The notes: a model not told the origin generated them from the sequence alone. Positions 20,347-28,901 are shown, numbered from the stretch's first letter. The stretch is 32,180 bases of DNA from a bacterium (GCA_021787855.1 JAJYLI010000009.1:1-32180), one strand, 5' to 3'. Numbers and translations are program-made.

Positions 20347-22104
20347 ATGGAGATCCGCGGCATCCGGCTTCACCGCCACCCGGCGATAGACCTCTCGGCC
20401 CTCGCCGCCGCGCTGGTCGCGGCCTTCCTGTTCCTGCGGCTGACGGGCGTCCGCGCGCCGACGGTGCCCGTGCCGAGCGTCCCGATCCGCTTCGACCCCG
20501 ACTCCGCCCTGCTCGACACCCGCATCCTCGCCGAGGCGTTCACCAACCGCATCACCGGAACCGAGGCGGGCCGGGGCGCCGCGAGCTATCTGGCCGCGAG
20601 CTTCCAGACGCGGGGCCTCAGGGTCACGCGCCAGCGCTTCCCGCTCACGGCGCAGGGCCAGCCGGCGCTGGGGCGCAACGTGATCGGCGTGAGCCGGGGC
20701 ACCGTACCGGGCACCATCGTGCTGGTGGCGCACTACGACGGCCAGCCCACCTCGGGCCAGTCCGCCGCGGCCGACGCGTCGGGCGTCGGCACCCTGCTGG
20801 AGCTGGCGCGCGTGCTGGAGCGGCACGGCCACCGCCACACCATCGCGTACGTCGCCACCGACGCGAACGAATGGGGGGTCGTGGGGGCGGCCACCTACGC
20901 CCAGTCGCGCAGTCCCGCCGATCGCCCGCTGGCGGTGATCTCGCTGGACCACGTGGATAACGGGATCGGCAAGGTGGTCACGATCACCGGCGCCGGCCGC
21001 GCCGGGGACGGCTACGCGCCCCTGTGGCTGCGCCGCGCCGCCGCCGACGCCTACGCCGTCGGCGGGGTGCGCACCACGGACATCGGCACCCTGGACGAGT
21101 GGATTCACCGGGTCCTGGGACTCAGTCGGACGGACCAGGGTCCGTTCGTGGACCTGGGGATGCCGGCGATCGACCTGGGGGTGGAGGGCCGGCGGCCGGA
21201 GTACGCGTCGTTCCTCTACCACACGCCCGGCGACCGCTGGGAGACGCTCGAGCCGGTATCGTTCGGGCTCCTGGGGGACGGCGCCGAGCGGCTGGTGCTC
21301 GCCTTGGACGCCGCCGCGCGCGACCCCTCGGGCCCCACCGATTACCTGGGGCTGGGCGGGGACCGGATGGTCGGCGGCCTGTGGATCCTGCTGGCGGCGA
21401 TCGCCCTGTTCGTGCCGCTGCTGCTGGCCTGCTGGGAGGCCTGGACGGCGGCGTGGGCCGACCCGGCGTCACGCGCGGCCGTGCGCTCGGAGCTGGTGCG
21501 CGCGGGAAGCTGGTGGGTGATCGCGCTGACCGGACTGCTGGCCGTGCGGGCCGCCGTGGCCATCGGGCTGCTGCCCGACTACGGCGTGGCGCCGCCCCCG
21601 GTGCGCGACCCGTTCCTCTACGCGACGCGGTGGATCCCGTTCCTCGCGACCCTGGCCATCATGGTGATCGTCGCCCTGCTGCTGGGCGCGATGCGCCGGC
21701 GCCCGGGGCTCACGGCCTCACACCCGCTGGCCGGGCGTGCCGCCTCCCTCACCATGCTGGTCGTCATCGTCATCCTGACCCTGCCGCACAACCCGTTCGC
21801 CGCGGTGTGGCTGCTGCTGCTGCCGGCGTGGCTGTGGCCGTGGATCGGCCCGACGCGCCGGCCTGTGACGGGGGCGGCCAGCGTGCTGATCGTGCTGGCG
21901 AGCGCGGTGCCGCTGGTGGTCGCGATCGCGGTGATGAGCCGGCCCCTGGACGTCGGGGCCGGCATCCTGTGGTACCTCTACCTGCAGGCGGCCTACCTGA
22001 GCTGGAGCCCGTTCACGATCCTGGCTTTCGTGGTGATGCTGCTCGCCGCCTCCCGGCTGGTGGGAACGGCGACGGCGCGGCTGCTGCCCGCGGCGGGCGA
22101 CTGA
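20347..22104 (+). CDS. M28-like membrane metallopeptidase with altered catalytic site
   Basis: A 585-residue protein: one N-terminal membrane helix (about 15-33), an M28 zinc aminopeptidase-like domain (about 50-330) and a C-terminal membrane region of about six helices (350-575). Metal ligands are visible: His129 and Asp131 (HYDG), Asp143 (ADASG), Glu175, and a late His in YHTPGD. The usual motif FDGEEWGLLGS reads TDANEWGVVGA (171-181), so the first Glu, normally the general base, is Asn174. The protein may bind metal and peptide without hydrolysing it, or use another base. Start ATG 20347 fits the promoter; the frame is open further up but unsupported. Its last 92 bases overlap the convergent lyase gene. 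Confidence 0.8.
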   Translation: MEIRGIRLHRHPAIDLSALAAALVAAFLFLRLTGVRAPTVPVPSVPIRFDPDSALLDTRILAEAFTNRITGTEAGRGAASYLAASFQTRGLRVTRQRFPLTAQGQPALGRNVIGVSRGTVPGTIVLVAHYDGQPTSGQSAAADASGVGTLLELARVLERHGHRHTIAYVATDANEWGVVGAATYAQSRSPADRPLAVISLDHVDNGIGKVVTITGAGRAGDGYAPLWLRRAAADAYAVGGVRTTDIGTLDEWIHRVLGLSRTDQGPFVDLGMPAIDLGVEGRRPEYASFLYHTPGDRWETLEPVSFGLLGDGAERLVLALDAAARDPSGPTDYLGLGGDRMVGGLWILLAAIALFVPLLLACWEAWTAAWADPASRAAVRSELVRAGSWWVIALTGLLAVRAAVAIGLLPDYGVAPPPVRDPFLYATRWIPFLATLAIMVIVALLLGAMRRRPGLTASHPLAGRAASLTMLVVIVILTLPHNPFAAVWLLLLPAWLWPWIGPTRRPVTGAASVLIVLASAVPLVVAIAVMSRPLDVGAGILWYLYLQAAYLSWSPFTILAFVVMLLAASRLVGTATARLLPAAGD

Positions 22105-23290
22105 CCCGCTCCAGCGCGCCCAAGAGGTCGCGCTCCAGCTCCTCCGCGCTTTCCAGCCCGACCGAGATCCGGATCAGCCCTTCGGTGATGCCCGCGGCGG
22201 CCCGCTCCTCCGCGCTCACGTGCGCGTGGGTCATGGACGCGGGGTGCTCGATCAGGGTGTCGGTGCAGCCCAGGCTCACGGCGCGCTTGGCGAGCACCAG
22301 CGCGTCCATGAACTGGCGGCCCGCCTCCGCGCCGCCCACGAGCTCCAGGGCGATCATCGCCCCGAAGCCGCTCATCTGGCGGCGGGCCACCTCGTGGCCC
22401 GGATCGTCGGCCAGCCCGGGGTAGCGCACCCAGCTCACCAGCTTGTGCTGCGCCAGCTCGGCGGCCAGCCGGCGCGCCGTCCGGGTGGCCTGCTCGACCC
22501 GCAGGCGCAGCGTCTTCACGCCCTGCAGCAGCAGCCAGGCGTCGAACGGGCCCGGCACCGCGCCCAGGACGTTCTTGATCCGCGTGAGCGGCCCCGACAG
22601 GAAGGCGCGGTCGTGCCCCACGACGACGCCGCCCACGACGGTGCCGTGCCCGCCCAGGTACTTGGTCGAGGAGTGGATCACCAGGTCGGCGCCCAGGGCC
22701 AGGGGCCGCTGCAGGATCGGCGTCGCGAAGGTGTTGTCCACGGCCAGCAGGCCGCCGGCCCGGTGCGCCACGTCCGCGGCGTGCGCCAGGTCCACGATGT
22801 CCAGCGTGGGATTGGCCGGCGTCTCGACGTACACCATCCGGGTCCGGGGCGCGCGCGCGGCCCGCTCCAGCGCCGCGGCCGGCTCGCCGGCCCGGACCTG
22901 GGTCACCGTCACGCCGAAGCGCGGCAGCACATCGAGGAACAGCTCCGAGGTGCCGCCGTACAGCGGCCGCACCGCCACCACGTGGTCTCCCTGCCCGACC
23001 GCGGCCAGCACCGCGGCCGAGACCGCGCCCATGCCCGATCCGAAGGCGAGGCCCCCCGCCTCCCGGCCGGTCCCCTCGCTCTCCAGGGCCGCGACACTGG
23101 CCTCCCACCGCGCCACCGTGGGGTTGCCGAGGCGGGTGTACACGTAGCCCGGCGCCTCCCCCGCGAACCGGGCCGCCGCGTCGGCCGTCCGGTCGAAGAC
23201 GAAGGTGCTGGTCTGGTAGATGGGCATCTCGTGCGCGCCGTAGGGATCAGGCAGCAGCCCGTCGGCGGGGAGCAGCGGTCGCTTGCTCAT
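22013..23290 (-). CDS. Methionine gamma-lyase-like PLP enzyme
   Basis: A 425-residue Cys/Met-metabolism PLP enzyme. Features include YTRLGNPT (Tyr51, Arg53 for the neighbouring subunit's PLP phosphate), SGMGAV, PLYGGT, AVDNTFATP (Asp185) and the PLP lysine Lys210 in HSSTKYLGGHG. The C-terminal block AVSLG...HPASMTH and GLIRISVGLES is closest in memory to methionine gamma-lyase, which splits methionine to methanethiol, ammonia and 2-oxobutyrate. However, the active-site Cys of characterised lyases (LYGCT) is Gly113, so cystathionine gamma-lyase or a sulfhydrylase is possible. The start has GGAG seven bases upstream, next to the lrp stop, so it is the second gene of an lrp operon. The last 28 residues extend past the usual end into antisense of the M28 gene. 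Confidence 0.85.
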   Translation of the reverse strand: MSKRPLLPADGLLPDPYGAHEMPIYQTSTFVFDRTADAAARFAGEAPGYVYTRLGNPTVARWEASVAALESEGTGREAGGLAFGSGMGAVSAAVLAAVGQGDHVVAVRPLYGGTSELFLDVLPRFGVTVTQVRAGEPAAALERAARAPRTRMVYVETPANPTLDIVDLAHAADVAHRAGGLLAVDNTFATPILQRPLALGADLVIHSSTKYLGGHGTVVGGVVVGHDRAFLSGPLTRIKNVLGAVPGPFDAWLLLQGVKTLRLRVEQATRTARRLAAELAQHKLVSWVRYPGLADDPGHEVARRQMSGFGAMIALELVGGAEAGRQFMDALVLAKRAVSLGCTDTLIEHPASMTHAHVSAEERAAAGITEGLIRISVGLESAEELERDLLGALERVSRPPRAAAAPSPFPPAGRRRAASPRKPGS

Positions 23291-23294
23291 GGCG

Positions 23295-23777
23295 TCACTC
23301 CACGGGGAGCGCGGTTTCGGACTTCATGGTGGACAGCACGACGGACGAGTTCAGCCGCTCGACGCCGGGCAGCCGGGTAAGGATGTTCAGGACCAGGTGC
23401 TCGTAGGCCGCCGCGTCGCGCACCACGACCTTGAGCAGGAAGTCGGAGCTGCCGGTCGTGTGGTGGCACTCCAGGATCTCGGGCACCCCCCGCACCGCCT
23501 CGCGGAAGCGGCGCACCGCGCCTTCACGGTGCAGCGCGAGGGTCACGGCCACGTACACCGTCATCCCGTAGCCCAGCCGCGCCGCGTCGAGCACGGCCGT
23601 GTAGCGGGCGATGACGCCGGCCTCCTCGAGGCGGCGCAGCCGGTCGTGCACCGGCGGCGCCGTGAGGCCCACCGCGGCCGCGAGCCGGGCCACCGGGGTC
23701 CGCCCGTCGCGCTGCAGCAGCGCCAGCAGCCGGCGGTCCACCGCGTCGAGCGCGGCCTGAGAAGAATGGTTCGCCAT
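23295..23777 (-). CDS. Lrp/AsnC family transcriptional regulator
   Basis: A 160-residue protein with the two Lrp domains: a winged helix-turn-helix (LDAVDRRLLALLQRDGRTPVARLAAAVGLTAPPVHDRLRRLEEAGVI, about 10-57) and an alpha-beta RAM effector domain (about 70-150, with the ligand-site segment TTGSSDFLLKV). I chose ATG 23777, where Lrp homology begins, just downstream of a near-consensus promoter; a longer reading starts 13 codons up, on the promoter's -35. The next gene in the operon is a methionine gamma-lyase-like enzyme, so the natural proposal is an amino-acid-responsive (methionine, leucine or branched-chain) switch for that gene and itself. Confidence 0.9.
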   Translation of the reverse strand: MANHSSQAALDAVDRRLLALLQRDGRTPVARLAAAVGLTAPPVHDRLRRLEEAGVIARYTAVLDAARLGYGMTVYVAVTLALHREGAVRRFREAVRGVPEILECHHTTGSSDFLLKVVVRDAAAYEHLVLNILTRLPGVERLNSSVVLSTMKSETALPVE

Positions 23778-23788
23778 CGCCAGTTTCC

Positions 23789-23816
23789 ATAATAATCTCA
23801 GGCGAAGCGGCGTCAA
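23789..23816 (-). promoter_or_regulatory. Promoter of the lrp-lyase operon
   Basis: TTGACG (23811-23816) and TATTAT (23789-23794) on the minus strand are 16 bases apart, the best sigma-70 match in the window. The -10 ends 11 bases before the ATG, leaving a leader of only a few bases. The A+T-rich patch around the -10 (23785-23799) stands out and would suit Lrp autoregulation. Confidence 0.65.
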
Positions 23817-23876
23817 TCACCTCATTCTCTACCGGATTCCCGGGCCGGACGGGGCGCGCACGCGGCGCGCGCCCGC

Positions 23877-23905
23877 TTGCCACCGGAACCGCGGCGGGGT
23901 ACGTT
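23877..23905 (+). promoter_or_regulatory. Promoter of the peptide-use operon
   Basis: TTGCCA (23877-23882), exactly 17 bases, TACGTT (23900-23905). Transcription would start near 23912, giving a leader of roughly 27 bases that includes GGGAAG (23923-23928) before the ATG at 23939. It is divergent from the lrp promoter, 60 bases away. Confidence 0.55.
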
Positions 23906-23938
23906 GGGCCGCCACTCGACTTGGGAAGCGTGCCCCGC

Positions 23939-25006
23939 ATGATGGATGACCGCGCTCTCCAGCTCCTCAAGCGCCTGCTCGACGCGCCGGGCCCCTCGGG
24001 CTTCGAGCGCGGCCCCGCCCGGCTGTGGCTGGCGGAGGCCCGGGGCTTCGCCACCGTGGAGGCCGACGTCGCCGGCAACTGCTTCGCGACCCTCAACCCG
24101 GACGGGAAGCCGCGGGTGATGCTCACCGGCCACCTCGACGAGATCGGGGTGATGGTGGTGCACGTGGACGACGACGGCTTCCTCTCCTTCGCCGCCATCG
24201 GCGGCTGGGACCCCCAGGTGCTGGTGGGCCAGCGCGTGGTGCTCGAGGGCCGGGCGGGGCCGGTGGTGGGGGTGGTGGGCAGGAAGGCCATCCACCTGAT
24301 GAAGAGCGAGGAGCGCGACAAGGCGTCGAAGATCACCGACCTGTGGATGGACATCGGCGCCCGGACCAAGGCCGAGGCGCTGGAGCGGGTGCGCGTGGGC
24401 GACGCGGGGGTGCTGAGCGCGTCGCCCGTCGAGCTGCCCCACGGCCGGCTGGTGTCGCGCAGCATTGACAACCGGGTCGGCGCCTTCGTGGCGCTGGAGG
24501 CGCTGCGCCGCCTGGCGGCCACGCCGCCCGCGGCGTGCGCGGTGGCGGTGGGCACCACCCAGGAGGAGATCGCCTACACCGGCGGCGGGGCCCGGACCAG
24601 CGCCTTCGGCCTGGAGCCGGACGCGGCGGTGGTGGTGGACGTGACCCACGCGACCGACTCGCCCGGCATCGAGAAGAAGGAGGTCGGCGACTTCAAGCTC
24701 GGCGGCGGGCCGGTGCTCTCGCGCGGCTCGGCCGTGAGCCCCGTGGTGTTCGAGCAGCTGGTCGCGGCGGCCGAGGCGGAGGGCATGCCTTTCGCCATCG
24801 AGGCCGCGCCGCGCGGCACCTCGACCGACGCGGACGCGATCCACACGTCGCGCCGCGGCATCGCCACCGGCGTGGTCTCGGTGCCCTGCCGCTACATGCA
24901 CAGCCCCAACGAGATGGTGGACCTGGAAGACCTCGACCGCGCCGCGAGCCTGCTGGCCGCCTGGGTCCGGCGGCTCGCGCCCAGCACGTCCTTCCTTCCC
25001 TACTAG
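23939..25006 (+). CDS. M42 family metallo-aminopeptidase (TET-type)
   Basis: A 355-residue cytosolic aminopeptidase of family M42. The two-metal site is complete: His65 and Asp67 in TGHLDEIG, bridging Asp177 in RSIDNRVGA, catalytic Glu209-Glu210 in TTQEEIA, Asp234 in VVDVTHA and a late His in RYMHSPNEM. An inserted PDZ-like subdomain (about 85-165) is typical of the tetrahedral dodecamer (TET) enzymes that trim N-terminal residues from peptides. The start is ATG 23939, ten bases after GGGAAG; the adjacent ATG 23942 is equally possible. The gene is the first of four that together import and break down peptides. Confidence 0.9.
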   Translation: MMDDRALQLLKRLLDAPGPSGFERGPARLWLAEARGFATVEADVAGNCFATLNPDGKPRVMLTGHLDEIGVMVVHVDDDGFLSFAAIGGWDPQVLVGQRVVLEGRAGPVVGVVGRKAIHLMKSEERDKASKITDLWMDIGARTKAEALERVRVGDAGVLSASPVELPHGRLVSRSIDNRVGAFVALEALRRLAATPPAACAVAVGTTQEEIAYTGGGARTSAFGLEPDAAVVVDVTHATDSPGIEKKEVGDFKLGGGPVLSRGSAVSPVVFEQLVAAAEAEGMPFAIEAAPRGTSTDADAIHTSRRGIATGVVSVPCRYMHSPNEMVDLEDLDRAASLLAAWVRRLAPSTSFLPY

Positions 25007-25022
25007 CCGGGCCGGAGCCCTC

Positions 25023-27074
25023 ATGAGCCAACCGTTCAAGCCGTACGTCTCCGCGACCACCGAGATGGCGGAGTTCACCCTTCGCGCGGTGCTGATCGGC
25101 CTCGTGATGTGCGTCATTCTCGGCGCGGCCAACGCCTACCTCGGCCTCAAGGCCGGGATGACGATCGCCGCCACCTACCCGGCCGCCGTCATCGGCATGG
25201 CGGTGCTGCGGGTCATGAAGGGCTCGATCCTGGAGGAGAACATCGCGCGGACGGTGGGCTCGATCGGCGAGTCCGTCGCGGCCGGCGCCGTGTTCACCAT
25301 CCCGGCGTTCTACATCGCGGGGATCTGGACCGAGTTCGGCTCGGTCAGCCATTACCTCCAGGCTTCCCTCATCATGCTGGCCGGCGGCATCCTCGGGATC
25401 CTGTTCGTCACCCTGCTGCGCCGGGTGATGGTGGAGGACGTGGAGCTGCCCTTCCCGGAGTCCATCGCGGCCTCGGAGATCCACAAGGCCGGCCGCCGCG
25501 GGGGCACGGGCGCGGCCTACCTGTTCGGGGCGATGGGGATCGGGGCCGTGATCCAGGGGCTGGCGCAGATCAACCTGTTCGCCAGCGCCTGGCAGAAGTT
25601 CGTCCGCTTCTCCAAGGCCACGATCCAGCTCGCCCAGGGGAGCGGGACCACGGCCGGGCAGGCGGCCACGGGGCAGAGCGGCATCCTGCTCTCCTCGCCC
25701 TCGATCAGCCCGGCGTTCGTCGGCGTGGGCTACATCATCGGCCCCAAGCTGGCCGCGCTCAACTTCAGCGGCGGCCTGCTGGCCTGGGGGCTGCTGGTGC
25801 CGATCATCGCCTACTTCATCGGCCCCACGGTCTTCCCCGCGGGCGCCGCGACCACCGACCAGTGGATCGCGCTGTCCAACAACGTGTGGTTCAACATCGT
25901 CCGGCCGATGGCCATCGGCGGCATGCTCACCAGCGCGGCCTGGACGCTGTTCAAGATGCGCCACAGCCTGATCGCGGGCATCCGCCGCTCGATCGGGGAC
26001 GTGAAGAAGGCCGCCGCCGGCCTGCCGGTGGGCGACCGGACGGAGCAGGACCTGCCGTTCACCCGGGTCATGCTGGGCGTGCTGGCGACGTCGGTGCTGG
26101 TGTTCTTCATCTACGACTACTTCACGCGGAACGCCTGGGGCGCGGCGCTGGTCGCGACCGTGGTGCTGGTCATCGCCGGGTTCTTCTTCGCGGCGGTCTC
26201 CGGCTACCTGGTGGGGATCATCGGCTCGAGCAACAACCCGGTCAGCGGGCTGACGCTCTCGACCCTGGTCATCGCGGCCATCCTGATGGTCGCGCTGGGC
26301 ATGACCGGGCAGTCGGGCGTGGCGGCGGTGCTGGGCGTGGCGGGCGTGGTGTGCGTCTCCTCCGCCGTGGCGGGCGAGATGCTCCAGGACCTCAAGGTCG
26401 GCCACATCCTGGGCGGCACGCCGTGGAAGATGCAGGTCGGCGACATGATCGGGATCGTGGCGGCCGCCGCGACGCTGTTCCTGCCGCTGGTCGTGCTGCA
26501 CGTGGGCGACATCAAGGCGGGGCTGATGGCGGTGCCGCCCTACCAGGGCGGGTTCGGCGGGCCCAACCTGCCGGCGCCGCAGGCCAGCCTGATGGCGCTG
26601 CTGGCCAAGGGCATCGTGGGCGGGCAGATCGCCTGGCCGCTGATCATCGTCGGCGCGGTGCTGGGGATCGTGATGGTGCTGATGCAGGTGCCCAGCCCGA
26701 TGCTGGTGTGCGTGGGGATGTACATCAACCTCGGCACCACCTTCGCCATCTTCATCGGCGGGGTGATCCGGGCCATCGTGAACGCCCTGGGCAAGGCGCG
26801 CGGCCACAACGCGGCCCAGAAGGCCCGGGTGGAGAACAACGGGATCCTGCTGGCGGCGGGGCTGATCGCGGGCGAGGCGCTGATCGGGCTGCTGTTCGCG
26901 GCCCTGGCGTTCGGCAACGTCAACTACGCCGCGGTGCTGGTGAAGAGCGGGTCGGTGCTGGGGTTCTGGTTCGCCGTGCTGGTGCTGATCCTCCTGGGGT
27001 GGCTGCTGGTGCAGATCCCGCTGCGGCACGCGGGAGCGCCCGACGAGCCGGCGCCGCCGAGCGCGGTGATGTAG
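25023..27074 (+). CDS. OPT family oligopeptide transporter
   Basis: A 683-residue inner-membrane protein with roughly 14-16 hydrophobic helices. The N-terminus (EFTLRAVLIGLVMCVILGAANAYLGLKAGMTIAATYPAAVIGM) is the OPT signature region, with NAYLGLKAGMT especially diagnostic, and SSNNPVSGLTL, VCVSSAVAGEMLQDLKVG and MYINLGTTFAIFIGG follow as in bacterial OPT proteins. The family imports small peptides, or in plants metal chelates, with protons. It lies 16 bases after an aminopeptidase and close before a dipeptidase, so peptides are the likely cargo. GGAG lies eight bases before the ATG. Full length; no internal break. Confidence 0.9.
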   Translation: MSQPFKPYVSATTEMAEFTLRAVLIGLVMCVILGAANAYLGLKAGMTIAATYPAAVIGMAVLRVMKGSILEENIARTVGSIGESVAAGAVFTIPAFYIAGIWTEFGSVSHYLQASLIMLAGGILGILFVTLLRRVMVEDVELPFPESIAASEIHKAGRRGGTGAAYLFGAMGIGAVIQGLAQINLFASAWQKFVRFSKATIQLAQGSGTTAGQAATGQSGILLSSPSISPAFVGVGYIIGPKLAALNFSGGLLAWGLLVPIIAYFIGPTVFPAGAATTDQWIALSNNVWFNIVRPMAIGGMLTSAAWTLFKMRHSLIAGIRRSIGDVKKAAAGLPVGDRTEQDLPFTRVMLGVLATSVLVFFIYDYFTRNAWGAALVATVVLVIAGFFFAAVSGYLVGIIGSSNNPVSGLTLSTLVIAAILMVALGMTGQSGVAAVLGVAGVVCVSSAVAGEMLQDLKVGHILGGTPWKMQVGDMIGIVAAAATLFLPLVVLHVGDIKAGLMAVPPYQGGFGGPNLPAPQASLMALLAKGIVGGQIAWPLIIVGAVLGIVMVLMQVPSPMLVCVGMYINLGTTFAIFIGGVIRAIVNALGKARGHNAAQKARVENNGILLAAGLIAGEALIGLLFAALAFGNVNYAAVLVKSGSVLGFWFAVLVLILLGWLLVQIPLRHAGAPDEPAPPSAVM

Positions 27075-27081
27075 GAACGCG

Positions 27082-27450
27082 GTGGCGCGCGAGGCGCAGG
27101 CGCCCGTCAACCTGTTCGAGCTCCGGCCGCGGCGCCGGGCGCGGTTCGCGCGGGGCATTGACGGGCTGGTGACGGTGCTGGTCCCGAAATTCACGGGCCG
27201 GCTCGCCGTTCGCTGGCTGGTGCCGCTGATGGCGCGGCCCGACGTCTCGGTGCGACTGGACCGCGAGGGCAGCTTCGTGTGGGACCGCTGCGACGGCGCC
27301 ACCACGGTGGAGGCGATCGCCGCCGCGCTCCACGCGGACCTGGGGGCGGCGGGCGACGAGGCCGCGGTGGCCGAGCGCGTGGGCCGCTTCGTGGAGAAGC
27401 TGGCGCACGCCAGTCTGGTGACGCTGGACCTTCCGGGAGACGGACGATGA
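27082..27450 (+). CDS. PqqD-like peptide-binding protein, orphan
   Basis: A 122-residue protein starting at GTG 27082, seven bases after the OPT stop. The C-terminal half (VRLDREGSFVWDRCDGATTVEAIAAAL ... VEKLAHASLV) is a PqqD-type winged-helix domain, the leader-peptide-binding (RRE) fold used by radical-SAM and other RiPP enzymes. The N-terminal half is basic with a hydrophobic stretch FTGRLAVRWLVPLM. No PqqE-like radical SAM enzyme, precursor peptide or protease of a RiPP cluster is in reach. Its position between a peptide transporter and PepD suggests peptide binding in transport or processing, which is inference. Its stop overlaps the pepD start (ATGA). Confidence 0.7.
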   Translation: MAREAQAPVNLFELRPRRRARFARGIDGLVTVLVPKFTGRLAVRWLVPLMARPDVSVRLDREGSFVWDRCDGATTVEAIAAALHADLGAAGDEAAVAERVGRFVEKLAHASLVTLDLPGDGR

Positions 27451-28901
27451 GCGACGCGACAGCCGGCCTGCAGCCGGCGCTGGTGTGGAAGTACTTCGCC
27501 GAGATCGCGCGCATCCCGCGCGGCTCGAAGCACGAGGAGAAGATCTCCAGATACGTGGTGGAGACGGCGAAGCGGCTCGGCCTGGAGGCCAGGGCCGACA
27601 AGCTGGGCAACGTGGTGGTGAAGAAGCCGGCCTCGCCCGGCAAGGAGCGCGTCCGGCGCGTCGCCCTGCAGGGCCACCTCGACATGGTGTGCGAGAAGAA
27701 CAAGGAGAAGGCGCACGACTTCTCCCGGGACCCGATCGAGCTGGTCCGCAAGGGCAACTTCCTCACGGCCAACGGCACCACCCTGGGGGCCGACAACGGG
27801 ATCGCCGTCGCGACCAACCTGGCGATCATGGAGGACCGCTCGCTGGTCCACGGCCCGCTGGAGTTCGTGTTCACGATCGACGAGGAGACCGGGCTCACCG
27901 GGGCGGCGGGGCTCCAGCCGGGATTCGTGGAGAGCCGCACCCTCCTGAACCTCGACTCCGAGGAGGAGGGCGCGCTGTACGTCGGCTGCTCGGGCGGCCG
28001 CGACACCATCGGCACGTGGAAGCTCGCGACCGACGCGTCGCCGGCGGGCGCGGTGGCGGCGACGCTGAAGGTCACCGGGCTCAAGGGCGGGCACTCCGGC
28101 CTCGAGATTGACAAGGGGCGGGGCAACGCGGTGAAGATCGCCAACCGCGCGGTGCTCGCGCTGGCGGAGCTGGGCGTGCGCCTCGCCGCGATCGAGGGCG
28201 GCGACAAGCACAACGCCATCCCGCGCGAGTGCGAGGCCGTGGTGTGGGTGCCCGCCAGGCAGTGGGACGCGGCCCTGTTCGCCGTGGGCGAGTTCCAGAA
28301 GACCGCCAAGGCGGAGCTGGCCAGCGCGGAGCCCGCGCTCGCGGTGACGCTGGAAAAGAAGGCCGCGAAGAAGGGCAAGGTCCTCAAGCGCGCCCTGCAG
28401 CAGAAGCTCTGCCAGGCCGTCGCGGCGCTGCCGCACGGCGTGCTCAAGATGAGCGCCGACATCCCCGGCCTGGTGGAGACCTCCACCAACGTGGCGGCGA
28501 TCCACACCACCGGGCGCGGGATCGCGATCGCGACCAGCCAGCGCAGCTCGGTGGCCTCCGAGCTGGACGAGGCCTGCTTCATGGTGCGCGCGGTGTTCGA
28601 GATGGGCGGCGCCGCGGCCACCACCAGCGACGGGTACCCCGGCTGGAAGCCCAACCTCGACTCCCCGATCCTCAAGACGGCCAAGGCGACCTACCAGGCG
28701 CTGCACGGCAAGGAGCCGGAGGTGAAGGCGATCCACGCCGGGCTGGAGTGCGGGATCATCGGCGAGCGCTACCCCGGCATGGACATGGTGTCCTTCGGGC
28801 CGACGCTCGAGGGCGTGCACTCGCCCGACGAGCGGATCCATCTCGATACGGTGCCGAAGTTCTGGGACTTCCTGCTCGGGATCCTCAAAGCGGTGAACTG
28901 A
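27447..28901 (+). CDS. pepD: Aminoacyl-histidine dipeptidase
   Basis: A 484-residue M20 family peptidase of the PepD type. Zinc-site residues are visible: His77 and Asp79 in QGHLDMVCE, Asp116 in GADNGIA, Glu146-Glu147 in IDEETGLTGA, Asp170 in LNLDSEEEG and a late His in GVHSPDERI. The extra dimerisation lobe between about 190 and 400 (GGHSGLEIDKGRGNAVK) is as in PepD/carnosinases. It hydrolyses Xaa-His and other dipeptides in the cytosol. Its ATG overlaps the stop of the PqqD-like gene, so it completes the peptide operon. It ends at a strong hairpin shared with the convergent ECF operon. Confidence 0.9.
   Translation: MSDATAGLQPALVWKYFAEIARIPRGSKHEEKISRYVVETAKRLGLEARADKLGNVVVKKPASPGKERVRRVALQGHLDMVCEKNKEKAHDFSRDPIELVRKGNFLTANGTTLGADNGIAVATNLAIMEDRSLVHGPLEFVFTIDEETGLTGAAGLQPGFVESRTLLNLDSEEEGALYVGCSGGRDTIGTWKLATDASPAGAVAATLKVTGLKGGHSGLEIDKGRGNAVKIANRAVLALAELGVRLAAIEGGDKHNAIPRECEAVVWVPARQWDAALFAVGEFQKTAKAELASAEPALAVTLEKKAAKKGKVLKRALQQKLCQAVAALPHGVLKMSADIPGLVETSTNVAAIHTTGRGIAIATSQRSSVASELDEACFMVRAVFEMGGAAATTSDGYPGWKPNLDSPILKTAKATYQALHGKEPEVKAIHAGLECGIIGERYPGMDMVSFGPTLEGVHSPDERIHLDTVPKFWDFLLGILKAVN

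Noticed and set aside
23852-23874. GGGCGCGC/GCGCGCCC dyad before the M42 promoter
   Set aside because: It is made only of G and C in a simple alternating pattern and is likely by chance at this base composition; it has no clear relation to either divergent promoter.
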